Assembly (NCBI GenBank): GCA_036435485.1 | Contig: CM071600.1 | Location: 51,395,546-51,459,545 of the forward strand | Origin: Saposhnikovia divaricata | Taxonomy: Eukaryota; Streptophyta; Magnoliopsida; Apiales; Apiaceae | DNA length: 64,000 nucleotides | Reading direction: 5' to 3' | Part shown: piece by piece, positions 23,064 through 35,343 of the stretch | Layout of the letters: each line of letters opens with the position of its first letter | How positions within the stretch are numbered: position 1 is the first letter of the stretch | The notes under the pieces: model-generated | The model's input: the letters and a program-made list of their open reading frames with translations, nothing else | What the model was told of the DNA's origin: nothing | Databases searched by the model: none | Translations under genes and position numbers: made by a program

Positions 23064-25340
23064 AATCGAGGATATGGATGTTCGAGTGAATGAAGAGCGG
23101 AGAGGAAAACCAACAGAGGACTTTGTTCCCATACCTTTGGAGTTGGGAGATTCTGTGAAGGTTACTTACATTGGGGCATCTTTGAAAGACCCCTTGAAGA
23201 GCAAATTGATCTCCTTCTTGCAAGACAATAGTGACGTCTTCGCGTGGACAGCAGCTGACATGCCAGGGATAGATCCCCAATTGATAACACATAGCCTGAA
23301 TGTGGATCCAAACCGGAAGACGGTGAAACAAAAGAAGAGAAATTTTGCACCTAAGAGGGAAGAAGCCATAAAATAGGAAGTTGACAAACTCCTAGAGGCA
23401 GGGTTCATTGAGGAAATCCAGTTCCCGGAATGGTTGGCCAATCCTGTGATGGTCAAGAAGTCTAATGGAAAGTGGAGGATGTGTATAGACTTCACTGATC
23501 TGAACGATGCATGCCCAAAGGACTATTTTCCCTTGCCAAGGATCGATACGTTGATAGATGCTACGGCTGGGCACGAGATGTTAAGCTTCATTGATGGCTT
23601 TAGTGGCTATAATCAAATCAAGATGCATAAGGATGATATTCCTATGGTATCGTTCATCACCGACTTCGGTGTGTATTGTTACCTGGTCATGGCTTTTGGA
23701 CTGAAAAATGCAGGAGCTACCTATCAGAGGTTGGTAAACAATATTTTCGCTCATCTCATTGGAAAGACTATGGAGGTTTATGTGGATGATATGCTGGTGA
23801 AAAGCCTACACAAGGCAGATCACATTGAACACCTACGCGAGGCATTTGCAGTGCTGAGGCACCATAAGATGATGTTGAATCCGGCGAAGTGTGCTTTTGG
23901 TGTTAGGTCTGGAAAATTTTTGGGTCTTATGGTATCAAAATGGGGAATTGAGGCCAACCCCTATAAAATCAAGGCTATTTTGGACATGGAACCACCACGT
24001 TCTATAAGGGATGTACAGAAGTTAACCAGGAGGATTGCTGCGTTAGGGAGGTTCATCTCCAAATCCGGGGACAAGTGTTTGTCGTTCTTTAAAACCTTGA
24101 AGAAGGTAAAAAACTTTGAGTGGACAGAAGAAAGCCAAGAGGCCTTTGAGCAGGTGAAGAAGTATATGTCTGAGGCCCCGCTGTTGGCGAAGCCAAGTAC
24201 GGGAGAAATCCTCTATCTTTACTTGGCAATTTCAGGTCAAGCTGTGAGTGCAGTGCTGGTGAAGGAGGAAAACAAGGTTTAGAAACCCGTATACTATGTG
24301 AGCAAAGTTTTACACGGAGCAGAGTTGAACTACTCCACTATTGAGAAGTTTGCCTTAGCATTGGTAACTGCCTCTAGGAAACTAAGGCCCTATTTTCAGG
24401 CACACAAGATTGAGGTCCTTACAGGACAACCATTGAGGAATATTTTGCATAGCCCTAAGGCCAGTGGTAAGCTCATCAAGTGGGCAATTGAGTTGGGAGA
24501 ATTCGATATTAAGTACAAGCCAATGACGGCCATCAAAGCTCAGGCACTTGCTGACTTCGTGGTTGAATGCACCATTGACAACCAAGAAGTCGGGGGGCAG
24601 GAGATACCTCATGAAGGCAATAAGGAAGACAAGGAACCCATAATAGAGGAGACGGAATTCTGGATGCTCTATTTTGATGGGGCATCAAAAACAAAAACAA
24701 GTGGCGCAGGTCTTGTCTTACAAAGTCCCGATGGATTCATGATTGAATACGCCCTGAAGTTGGACTTTCCAACAACCAATAATGAGGCAGAATATGAAGC
24801 TCTAATAGCTGGACTAGGCTTAGTAGGAGCCCTAAGGGTCAAAAACCTTAAAGTTTGTGGAGATTCAAGGCTGGTTGTGGCTCAAGTCAATGGAGAGTTT
24901 GAGGCGAGGGATGAAACCATGGCTAAATACTTAAGGCTTGTGAAGGCAATAATGACTCAATTTGATGAGTGCTACATTGAGCACATTCCGAGGGAGGAAA
25001 ACACCAAGGCTGATGCCTTATCCAAGTTTGCCTCCTCTGAGATAGAGAATTACTCTGGAAGTGTCTACTTCCAAGTTCTGAGAACCCCTACCATCGATTC
25101 AAAGTTAGTCGCACCTATTGGAGTGAGGGAGTGTTGGATAGATCTCATAAAAGCACACCTCGAGACTGGCTGGCTCCCGACTAATGCCATGGAGGCACGA
25201 AAATTATCTGTGAGAGCGTTGAGGTATGCTCTGATTGAAGGGATACTCTATAAAAAGTCTTTTGTGATTCTGTATCTAAAGTGTTTAAGGCCCGAAGAGG
25301 CCAAATCAGCTATTGAGGAGGTCCATGAGGGAATTTATGG
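23064..25340 (+). pseudogene. gypsy pol: reverse transcriptase, RNase H and second RNase H
   Basis: One frame with in-frame TAG at 23374-23376 and 24280-24282. The RT palm motif YVDD lies near 23779-23790, and the upstream SFIDGFSGYNQ box has Gly where Ala is usual. RNase H is followed by a connection region and a second, archaeal-type RNase H from about 24660: FDGASK, NNEAEYEAL, GDSRLV and NTKADALSK supply its acidic and nearby residues. This double RNase H marks the Tat lineage. The first stop falls where KQ/KE codons are usual and the second just before KPVYYVSK, consistent with a C-to-T change of CAG. Not functional. Confidence 0.9.
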
Positions 25341-25784
25341 ACAACACTTGGGGGCAGGGCCCTAGCTCACAAGATAGTCAGGCTTGGATTCTATTGGCCT
25401 GAGATGATGGCTGATGCTAAAGAGTATGTGAACAAGTGTGATCGGTGCCAGAAACATGCACCAGTGGTTAGACAACCACCAGAGATGTTGACATCCATTA
25501 GCTCCCCCATCCCGTTTGCTATGTGGGGGATGGACATTCTTGGGCCCTTTTCTATGGCCACTGCTCAAAGGAAGTTTCTAGTTGTAGCTATTGACTACTT
25601 CACAAAGTGGATTGAGGCCAAACCTTTGGCTAAAATCACAACCAAGCAAATCATGCAATTCTTTTGGGAGAACGTCACGTGCAGATATGGAATACCACGA
25701 ATCCTTGTTATGGACAATGCTTTACAATTTAATAACAAAGAGTTCAAGGACTTTGCATTCAGGACGATACTTGTGAAACACTAG
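25341..25784 (+). pseudogene. gypsy integrase, frameshifted and C-terminally truncated
   Basis: A one-base deletion near 25357 (after QHLGA) shifts the frame. The HHCC zinc-binding module ends in CDRCQKHAP. The catalytic core shows WGMDILGPF (first Asp) and ILVMDNALQF (second Asp, with DNG changed to DNA). The stop at 25782-25784 comes before the catalytic Glu, and only about 65 bp separate it from the 3' LTR, so the C-terminal half is deleted. The element could not have integrated with this protein. Confidence 0.87.
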
Positions 25785-25847
25785 TGTACACAAACCTTTT
25801 AACTTCAATGAAAACCTGATCAGTTTTCCTAGAAGTTGGGGGGCAAA

Positions 25848-26348
25848 AGATATGGGCTGAAATTAAAATTGTAAAGACACATTTAATGTGGCATTTAATA
25901 AGCCTAGATTGGTCGAAGGTTAAAGCCCCTTAATGAGGCCCAAAACCCTAATTAAATAATAAAATTCGTAGCTGATAAATCAGCCAAATAAGGGACTTCG
26001 TGATTGGGCCTGAAAAGGAAACTGAATCAAATCAGGAGTAACCTCCAAAGCATATATCTTCAATACTTATCTTCTTATCTTTTGGAAGGCTCTAGAATTG
26101 GGCCAACTGAATAACTAGCCCACCAAGTCTCCTATTTCAACTCTAATTCTAGGATTTTCTACACCTATATAAAGGACCTGATCCTTCAACCTAGAACTAC
26201 GTTTTTTGGCTTGATTCTTGATATTTGCAAGATGCGTAGGCATCTTGTGAGGACCCGAATTAAGTCACGAAACACTTGATCAGCCATTAAAGCTCGAAGC
26301 TTCTATAAATCCTAACATTAAATACACCCTACTTTTCGTTCCACAACA
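25848..26348 (+). repeat. 3' LTR of Tat-type element
   Basis: 501 bp, aligned end to end with the 5' LTR. Its first base is A in place of the expected T, breaking the terminal TG. Confidence 0.93.
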
Positions 26349-26353
26349 TAACG

Positions 26354-26907
26354 GTTCTGATTTTTACTAAGAATTTAACGGTTATTATTCGTTGTATACA
26401 TATTTCTATTATATTTTGTTAGTGATTAGAAGATATGGTGTGATATGTTTGGGTATATATTAAGTTTTGCAAGATTATTTTTTAAATTAAAAGTTATGAG
26501 GTTCTAATTAGAAAATAAATATTATTGATTAGAAGATACGATATTTGAGTTGTTTATAAAAGGTAATAACATCAAAATAAAAGTAAACGTCTTTTAATTA
26601 AGAAATGCAATTGGCTAATTATCATTAATTACATTATCTTATTCTTTAATTTAATAATTAGGATGATCGTGTGAAAACCGAACAAACAAACTTTCAATAC
26701 CCGATGCACGAGTTTGTTTTATTATGTTATAAATTGTATTTAATATTACTATTATGTTTTATATAATCATTATTTTTAATAATATATTTAATTTTAATCT
26801 AATATAATTTAATATACTCTTGTTTACGAATTATACTAATGTTTCCTTATTATAAATAACATATACATATTTTAAATATATTTTATTAATAATTGAAAAT
26901 TATGGTG
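26354..26907. other. Copy B non-coding segment
   Basis: Matches copy A at about 5535-6070, including a partial Helitron-type hairpin near 26700. No gene is seen. Confidence 0.6.
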
Positions 26908-26916
26908 TGATATTTT

Positions 26917-27512
26917 GGGTGAAAACCAAAATGCCCACACTGTTCATCGTCTCCCCCAGAACCGCGATGGAGACGTTTTTGGTCAAAATTTCGACGACTC
27001 CGTTCACCATTATCCCGTCTTCGTTCACTAACATACCATATACCATTCGAATCGTCTTCTCACCCTCTACAAGCCTATACCATTCAATTTTCAATTACAT
27101 TGTCGGATTTAGATCCCCCAAAATATATCCCATTTTCAGATCGGCCTAAACACGCCCCTACGAGGCCGTAGATCAATAAATAAAGAGGGAAAAACAGAGA
27201 GGGAGGTGTGGGCATGACTTTGATGTGCTCAGAATTGGTGGAGGATGCTAGAGGGTAGATAATGCGGGGAGGCGACGGGGGGAGGGGATTTTGAGGTCGA
27301 GAGAGACGATGGCTGAGTTATAAGAAAATAACGTCAGATGACGTCATCACGCATGTGTGGAATGCGTAACCCGCAATACGCATTTGGAGAATGCGTATCT
27401 CTATATACGCATGAACATCATACGTAGTCCGTGGATAAAAATACGGACGCACTTGGATTTAGGCATTTTGGGCAGCTTCCACACAAAAGTGGTGTAATTT
27501 GGTCATTCTTTC
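26917..27512. mobile_element. MULE-like non-autonomous element with 9-bp TSD (possible Pack-MULE)
   Basis: A 596-bp insert absent from copy A (about 6069-6075) is flanked by a 9-bp direct repeat TGATATTTT (26908-26916 and 27513-27521). A 9-bp target duplication is typical of Mutator-like elements. The ends form only a weak inverted repeat (left ACCAAAATGCCCAC; right end, complemented, ACCAAATTACACCAC). The interior is much richer in GC than the flanks and has a purine-rich GGAGGCGACGGGGGGAGGGG stretch near 27267-27286, resembling a captured 5' gene region, but I recognise no protein in it. Confidence 0.6.
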
Positions 27513-27521
27513 TGATATTTT

Positions 27522-28352
27522 CGGGTATATATTAGTGATTGTAGGATTAATTTAAAACAAAAAGGTAACGCATTTTAATTAGAATGGAAATATTATGATT
27601 GGAAGATATGGTACGATTGATGTTCTTAGGTGTTCATAAAAGGTAATATATTCAAATAAAAGTAAATGTGAAAAATGTGCATCGACTAATTACCATTAAT
27701 TATAATATGTTATTATTTATTTTAATAAATTAGGATAACCGTACCGAAAACCAAACTGACAAATTTTCAATATTTCGACTTTAATATAATAGTACTAGTT
27801 TAAAACCCGTGCGATGCACGAATTTTTTAATAATATATGATTTTTTCTTAATTTGAATTGAACTTTTTATGACATGAATTTTAAAGGCTTGAATTTTTAA
27901 ATGATATAATTTGATAATAAACATATATGTTGCCCGTGAAAATTTTTAGAAAATAATGGATTTTTGTTAGTAAATATAGAAAGGATTTAACTAAAAAGGT
28001 AATTGGCTAATTATTATTTTATTTTATTAAATAGAACCGTCCGTGATATTATTGAAAAATAAGAGGTTCCAGTTAGAGAAAATAGAAAAGATAACAGGTT
28101 TTAGCTGCGAAAGTTAATTGGTTAGGTATTAATAGAATTACTCGTAAGGTTTTTAAAAAGGAGAAATTTTAGTTAGATATAAAGGATAATGTGTTTTACA
28201 TGAAAAATAAACTGATTAGTTATTAAAAGAATAGAAAAGGTAACTTGTTTTACATGGACAATGAAATCAATTAGTTATTGGTAACCATACTATTAACTTG
28301 TTTTATATGAAAAATGAAATTGATTAGTTATTGGTAACCGAAATATTATTAT
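27522..28352. other. Copy B non-coding segment with Helitron-type 3' terminus
   Basis: Aligns with copy A at 6075-6860. CTAG at 27795-27798 followed by TTTAAAACC and the hairpin CGTGCGATGCACG (27808-27820) is a well-preserved minus-strand Helitron 3' end; in copy A the tetranucleotide is CTAA. No coding is visible. Confidence 0.5.
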
Positions 28353-29551
28353 TGTTAGTCACAGAGGCATGCCTGTACTCACCTAATAACAAGCCTAATT
28401 GTTTGTAATGCTTGCATTACTTACATGACCCCTTTATTGGGGGAACCTCTAGTTGTAGAGTTTCTACTTGTTTTAGTACCTGTAATAGGCACCAAAACTC
28501 TATCTGTATAACTGTATAATTTAGTCATGTAATAATGCTTGAAAGAAAATCAAGAGATCATGCCTCAAGCTTGAAGAACAAAGCTGTCAAAATAAACACA
28601 GTTGGAATTTTAAAGATTGAAGATTTGCCTAAGTACTATTTTGATGAGTATTTTTGTCTGTTCGAGAAGTCTAGCTTTCGAGAAGTCAGGGATTTGATAT
28701 CTCAAAGAGTCAACAAGTCAAAGTTACATTCGATATCTCAAGGACTTAAGAAGCTATTCGATATCTCCAGGATTCGATAAGTAAATTGCACTATTCGACA
28801 ACTCAAGGACTCCTGAAGAAATAGTCAGTTCGAGAAGTAGTTCGATATCTCAAGGACTCAGTATTCGAGAACTCAGAGTTATCTATTAAGTCAATTCTCG
28901 AATCAATCACTTAATTACTTCTCGAATGGATTTTCAGAGACGAATTACTGGAAATTGTATAGGTCACAAACCTGCAACAAGCCAATACAATTACAGGACC
29001 ACCATAACTGTAAGTGTACATGGAAAGCCTACAAGGAAGCTTGGAGAGATATTTCAGAGACAGCTGCTAAAGTAGTGGTACTGAACAGGCTAAGAAGATG
29101 GTCAAATTGCATGCCATTCAGAACCTTTCTCAAAAAAGGACAGACACGTTAGAAAGTAATTTTTGTTTGTTCTGTCATCTATAGAAAGTGAGTTGTACAC
29201 ATGTTCTATAAGTGTACAACCTCACCACTACTAGAGAGAGAGAGAAAAAAAAAATTAAGAGAGCAATTGTTATATACTCAAGAGATATCTCTCTAAGAAA
29301 AAAAAGAAGCTGAGAATACTAACTTCTATATTCACAGTTTGTAGCAAATCTTGATCTAATAAAATATTAGATTAAAGTAAGTGTTGTGTTTGTGTGTTTC
29401 TTATTTTCCGCATGCATCTTCTGATAAACACAATCACACACTGAGCTACAAAAACATTAAACAAATGCACTTTAGATTCATATTCAAAGAAAAGTTTGAA
29501 AATACATTCACCCCCTCTATATTTTCTTGTGTGTGTATTTCATACTCAACA
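28353..29551 (+). repeat. 5' LTR of Sirevirus-like element
   Basis: 1,199 bp, TGTTAGTCACAG...ACTCAACA. The middle (about 28660-28925) is an irregular array of TTCGA-centred words such as TTCGAGAAGT and TTCGATATCTCAAGGACT. A GA-rich microsatellite lies at 29233-29245. Confidence 0.95.
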
Positions 29552-29553
29552 AG

Positions 29554-29565
29554 TGGTATCAGAGC
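29554..29565 (+). other. Primer-binding site (initiator tRNA-Met)
   Basis: TGGTATCAGAGC two bases after the 5' LTR. Confidence 0.93.
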
Positions 29566-29596
29566 AGGCTGTTAATCAAAACAGGAAAAGATCATT

Positions 29597-32133
29597 ATGA
29601 ATACACCCAAGACAACAGGAACGGTGAAAGTCCATAAGTTTGATAAGGATAACTATAACCACTGGAAAATGAAGAAGATGTTGTTTATCAAAGCTGCTAA
29701 CCCTCTATATCCTGAGATTCTCAAGAATGGTCCATTTGTTCCACAACAAGAGATTGCTGAGTCAACTGTTGGAACCATAACCATCCCAGGATCTTATGTT
29801 GCTAAAGATCCATCCAAATGGACAGATACAGAGAGGGAGAAAGTTGCCCTTGACAGTCATCTAATGTTGTTAATCATAGATTCAATGGAGATGTCAATGT
29901 TTGCTAATATTGCTTCTTGCTCAACAGCAAAAGAGATGTGGGATCACATTGGAATTGTATGTGAAGGGATAGATGAGGTTAGAGAAAACAAGAAACAGAT
30001 ACTGGTCACACGGTATGAGGCTTTCATGGCATAGCCCAAGGAAAGTATTACTGACATGTATGAGAGATTTCACAAGTTGGTGACTGAGCTATAGATGAAT
30101 GGAAAAGTATACAGCACCAAGGAGCTGAATATGAAATTCTTACTCTCTTCACCCAACCACCTGGAGCAAAGGGTCATTTCTCTAAGGGAAAGAGATTTGA
30201 ACAGAGTTACATATGATGTGCTTTATGGTGTGTTAAAGACTCATGAGCTGGAGCTGCTGCAGATGAGGTCTATCCAAGCCAACCAAGGAAAAATGATCAA
30301 CACATCATGTGCCTTGATTGTAAACAAATCTATACAAGACCTTGAAGCCTCTACAAGCCAGCTGAGAATTGAAGAGATAGTGAATGAGAAACCAGTAGTG
30401 GAGCTGCTTGAGGCTGTTACTGAGGAACAGGAAGAAGAAGATGAGTTTTACACTCTTGAGAAGCTAGATGACATGGAAAACACATCATATGCTTTCATGG
30501 CCAGAAAATTCCCAAATATCAAATTCAAGAGAAAGCAACCCTTTAAACCTAGACCTCAGAACCATTCATTCAACAAGAGCAAGGAACTTGTGAAGCCAAA
30601 CAAAAATAAACTCAAAATTGGCTATGTGGATAGGTCATCTGTGAGATGTTATAGATGCAATGACGTAGGGCATTTTGCCAGTGAATGCAAAAAGCCGAAA
30701 AAAAAGGATAAAGAGTTTCTAGAGCTTGAAGTTAAATATGAGGCCCTTCTCAGAAAGCAAAAACCAGGCAAGGCCTACATAGCTGAAGGGAAGTGTTGGG
30801 ATGACCCTGATAGTGATGGAAAAGACCAAGAGCTTTGCAATTATGCCTTGATGGCCAATTCCAAGGAAGAGACATCTTCATCAGACTCTTAGGTACCATC
30901 TCTCACAACCATAGACATGTCTATTTCTGAATATAAAAATATGATTGAACAACTATCTGTTGAGATGTTTAATATTCATACTAGTATGACTGCTGCTAAT
31001 GAAGAAATTGTGAAACTATCTTCTAGAAATGAAGTGTTAACCAAAAAGAATGAGGAACTAGAGCTAACTGCTATGCAAGTAGAAAACCTTAAGAAGGAGG
31101 TTGAATATCTAAAGAATAAGGTTATATGTGCTAGTCAGATTGAAAAGGCTCTTAGGGATGAATTAGCTGAAAATGAGTTTAAACTGAAGACCTTTAAGAA
31201 CTCCTCTAGCATATTACAATCATATCATGAGAAATATCAAGAGAGTGCTAAGACTGCCATTGGTTTTGACTATGACACTCTCAAGAAGAGGAAAGGCTAT
31301 GCCATTATTGGAGATGATGAGGTTGTTCTTGAGAAAGTGCCTCAGGTTTTGAAAAGTTTTAAGACACCTATCTTTAAACAATCAACACTTGAAATTGATG
31401 AGGAAGCCTTACTCATTAAGCAAATGTTGATTGATGAGGATGAAGCACAATCAAGCAAACAACCAGCATCCTCTGAGAGTAAGAGTGCCAAATTGAGAAC
31501 CAAGAAGCAAGTTGGAGTTGAAACCAAACCTGGAAAATTTGTTAAGTTTGAACCAGCTAAGAAGAATGAATATGTAAAGAATGTGGCTAAGAAGAAACAA
31601 AACAGAAATGGCAAACTAGGGATTACCAAAGATAACAATTATGCTTATGTGTTAAATGCCCCTAGGAAAACATGTCAAAACTGTTTTAGTATAAATCATT
31701 TAACTTATGCTTGCAAGAAACCTGTTGGTAGTGTGCTTAAACCTTTCTATGATTGCTCTATGCCTTTAAGACATAGAGATTCTCCATTTTGTGATAAATT
31801 TGACTGTATGCCATGCAATATGAATGTTATGACTAGCTGTTTCAATTTAAGAAGGCAATTCATTAATGGTTGTACAAGTCACAATTCACACACACACTAC
31901 ACAAGGTCAAAGTCTTCAAGTCCTCCTAAGGCTAGGAAGGTACCACTGTCACCTAAGTCTGAGAACTCAGGTATTAAGACTCCTAGTTATGATAAGAAGA
32001 CTAGCCTTAAGAAAGTTGATAAGCATGTTGTTTATGATAAAACTGTTTCTAAGCCAGGTGGACCCAAACTCATTTGGGTACCAAAGAAGAAGTATACACT
32101 TATGTTTACAGGGCAAAGAAAAGGAAAAGAAAG
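29597..32133 (+). pseudogene. Sirevirus-like gag with coiled-coil extension and two zinc fingers
   Basis: One frame from ATG 29597, with in-frame TAG at 30032, 30092 and 30890. The N-terminus (FDKDNYNHWKMKM-type start) is the copia gag/UBN2 domain. A CCHC knuckle CYRCNDVGHFASEC is encoded near 30645-30690. After the third stop, about 30917-31260 encodes a leucine/lysine/glutamate-rich coiled coil, and a second CxxC..H..C finger CQNCFSINHLTYAC lies near 31675-31715, followed by a CDKFDCMPC cysteine cluster. The extended gag with a second finger is a Sirevirus trait. The frame is lost near 32135, just before the protease motif. Confidence 0.87.
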
Positions 32134-33606
32134 TCATATGGATTGTGGATAGTGGATGCTCAAATCATATGACTGGTGATATGGCCCTACTATCACAGTA
32201 TGGAGAGAAGGCTGGCCCTGTGGTTACTTTTGGAGATGACAGCATTGGTAACACATTGGGATATGGAAAACTGAAAGTTGGTAATGTCATCATTAAAGAT
32301 GTAGCACTGGTTAAAGGACTCAAGCATAATTTACTGAGTGTTGGTCAGTTCACTGACAGGGGTTTCAAAGATGATTTTGACAAAGATGAATGTTTGATTA
32401 CTCGTAAGAAGACTGGTGAACTTGCTCTAACTGGAGTCATGAAAGGAAGCCTGTTTGTAGCCAATATGAACTCTGCAAACATGGACAAAATTTGTTGCTT
32501 TTACACAGAGGCATCAAATGAAGATTGTTGGCTGTGGCATAAGAAGTTATCAAACTTGAACTTCAAGGCCAGTAACTCTTTGGTCAAAAGAGAGCTAGTG
32601 AGAGGCATGCCCACACTTGAATTCTCTCAAGAAGGAGTGTGTGAGGCTTGCCAGAAAGGAAAAATGAAAAGGTCAAGCCACAAATCAAAGAAAGTGACAT
32701 CAATCACTAAGCCCACAACTAATTCACATGGATCTGTTTAGGCCTGTCAACATTATATCACTTACAAGAAAGAAGTATGCCTTGGTGATAGTTGATGACT
32801 TTACAAGGTATACATGGGTGGAATTTCTAGCATCAATGGATGAGGCTCCACAAGTAATCATTGTGACATAAAGAAAGTTGATAAACAAGCAAAGGCCAAC
32901 AATGCAAGTGTGATTGCATTGAGAAGTGACAATGGAACAGAGTTCAGAAATGCCATGCTTAAAGTATTCTGCAGAGAGAATGGTATTTCACAACAATTCT
33001 CAGCTCCAAGGACTCCACAACAAAATGGAGTTGTTGAAAGAAAGAATAGAACTCTAATTGAGGCTGCTTGAACAATGCTACTTGATGCAAAGATGCCTAC
33101 ATGTTTTTGGGCTGAAGCTGTAAGCACTGCATGCTATATTCAAAACAGAACTCTCACCAACAAAAACACTGGAAAGACACCTTACAATTTGATGACTGGA
33201 AAGAAACTCACTCTTAAGCATGTTCATGCTTTTGGAAATAAATGCTTTGTGTTGAAGGATAATTCAGAATATGTTGGAAAATTTGATGCAAAGGCATTTG
33301 AAGGACTATTTCTTGGCTATTCATTGGAGAGAACAGCTTACAAGGTTTATGTCATCAATCAAAAGAAAGTGATGGAAAGCACAGACGTGACATTTGATGA
33401 CAACAAACTACTTGGACTGGAAGGAGCCAATGATGAAGATAGAGATCCATTAAGGTTTGAAGATATGGATGATTCTGATGAAGAGATTGGAACTGAAGTT
33501 GAGACTACCGCTCAACAAACTCCAGTGAATGATGAAGCAAGAGAAGAGTTTGTGCTAATCAACAGTGAAGATACAAGCATCCAAGACACACCTGTGAATT
33601 AGAGCA
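32134..33606 (+). pseudogene. Copia protease and integrase, frameshifted
   Basis: The protease active site DSGCSNHMTG is encoded near 32148-32177. The pre-integrase zinc motif ends with C..CQKGKMKRSSH (about 32645-32685). The integrase core needs two further frameshifts (about 32725 and 32870): HMDLFRPV, where Gly is usual before Pro, then DNGTEFRN, then PQQNGVVERKNR with the catalytic Glu. A TGA at 33069-33071 replaces a usually Arg codon, and TAG at 33600-33602 closes the frame. The integrase would insert element cDNA; this copy is inactive. Confidence 0.87.
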
Positions 33607-35343
33607 CCTTCACAGGGGGAGGAAATGAATTTAATCACAACTTGGATGATGAAGCAACATCCCATCTAAGGAATCAACCTGAGCATACAAGAAAATGGGA
33701 TAGATGACATAAGGCAGAGCAAATAATTGAAGATCCAAATGCAGGAGTGAGAACAAGAAGAGCAACTCAAAATGAGTGTCTCTATGGTTCCTTTCTGTCC
33801 CAAGTTGATCCTAAGAAATTTGATGATGCACTAATGGATCAAGATTGGATTATTACCATGCAAGAGGAGCTAAATCAATTTAAAAGAAACAAAGTATGGG
33901 AGCTTGTGCCTGCACTAAAGGATAGAACCATTATTGGAACAAAATGGGTTCTGAAAAATAAGATGGATGAAAATGGTGTGGTTATAAGGAATAAAGCAAG
34001 GTTGGTTGCAAAAGGATACTCTCAACAGGAAGGCATTGATTATGATGAGACTTTTTCCCCTGTTGCTAGATTGGAAGCCATCAGAATTTTCTTGGCATTT
34101 GTTGCAAATTCAAATTTCAAAGTTTATCAAATGGATGTCAAGAGTGCATTTCTGAATGGAGAGTTGGAAGAAGAAGTATATGTACAACAATTATTTGGCT
34201 TTGAGGATCCACACTTTCCAAACTTTGTCTACAGATTGCTTAAGGCATTGTTTGGACTTAAGCAGGCTCCGAGAGCATGGTATGACACTCTGTCACAATT
34301 TCTTCTTGAAAATCAGTTCACTAGAGGCACATTGGACAAGATACTGTTTTATAAGAATCATGGTAATGATATTATCCTAGTTCAAATCTATGTGGATGAT
34401 ATCATATTTGGCTCTTCAAATGAGAAACTATGTGAAAAGTTCTCTAAACTCATGCAAAGCAGATATGAGATGAGCATGATGAGAGAGTTGACATTCTTTC
34501 TTGGACTGCAAGTTAGTCAAAGGAGGGATGGTATCTTTATTAGTCAAACCGAGTACATCAAATACCTACTGAAGAAGTTTGATTTGGAAGATAGCACACA
34601 TGCAAAGACACCCATGGCCACTGCCACTAAATTGGATGAAGATGCTAAAGGCAAGAAGGTAGATATCACATTCTACAGAGGCAAGGTTGGTTCTTTACTC
34701 TATATCACTGCAAGTAGGCCAGACATCATGTTTGCAACATGTCTGTGTGCAAGGTTTTATTCAAATCCAAAGGAATCGCACATGATTTCTATTAAAAGGA
34801 TCTTTAGATATCTGAAGGGCACTCCAAACTTGGGTTTATGGTATCCTAAGGACACGGGGTTCAATCTGGTTGCTTACTCTGATACGGATTATGCTGGATG
34901 CAGTGTGGATAGGAAAAGTACCTCAGGAAGCTGCCAGTTCCTTGGACAAAGCTTAGTCTCTTGGTACAGCAAGAAACAACAATCTATGTCAACTTCCACA
35001 GTTGAGGCTGAATACATAGCTGCTGGGAGTTGTTGTGCTCAAGTGCTTTGGATTAGAAACCAACTTAGAGATTATGGACTTGTGTTGGAAAAGATTCCTA
35101 TCATGTGTGACAACACAAGTGCAATCTCTAAAGTTGCCAATCCTGTCAATCATTCTAGAACAAAGCACATTGACATCAGATATCATTTTATTAGGCAACA
35201 TGCAACTAATGGAACCATTGAGTTGCACTATGTTTCCACAGATAAATAATTAGCTGATATATTCACTAAGTCATTGGATGAAGCCACCTTCACAAGGTTG
35301 GTTTGTGAGATTGGAATGCTGAATTCTTCCGAATCTAGCTAAG
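33607..35343 (+). pseudogene. Copia reverse transcriptase and RNase H
   Basis: Same frame as the integrase C-terminus, with TGA at 33705-33707 and then about 500 open codons. It shows the copia RT blocks [42 protein letters not shown] and the catalytic YVDDIIFGS (about 34390). RNase H has [11 protein letters not shown], then [12 protein letters not shown], then DNTSAI. A TAA at 35247-35249 interrupts DK-LADIFTK, normally a Gln codon. The C-terminal end reaches about 35343. The RT portion is the best preserved part of the element. Confidence 0.92.

Larger units (their letters stand above)
20129..26348 (+). mobile_element. Ty3/gypsy Tat-lineage LTR retrotransposon, degenerate
   Basis: The 6,220-bp element has paired LTRs (20129-20629 and 25848-26348), a 5-bp target duplication TAACG (20124-20128 and 26349-26353), a primer-binding region starting TTTGGCGCC (20630) and a purine-rich tract before the 3' LTR (about 25837-25847, TTGGGGGGCAA). 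The LTRs differ at about 20 of 501 positions by hand count, about 96% identity. Domain order is gag, protease, RT, RNase H, extra RNase H, integrase. The second RNase H-like domain is diagnostic of the plant Tat lineage. The integrase is cut short and the element is otherwise small, so it carries an internal deletion. The uninterrupted target is visible in copy A near 5515-5525. Confidence 0.95.

Noticed and set aside
26907..27149. 80-codon plus-strand frame in the 596-bp insert
   Set aside because: It crosses the element boundary and shows no recognisable domain.
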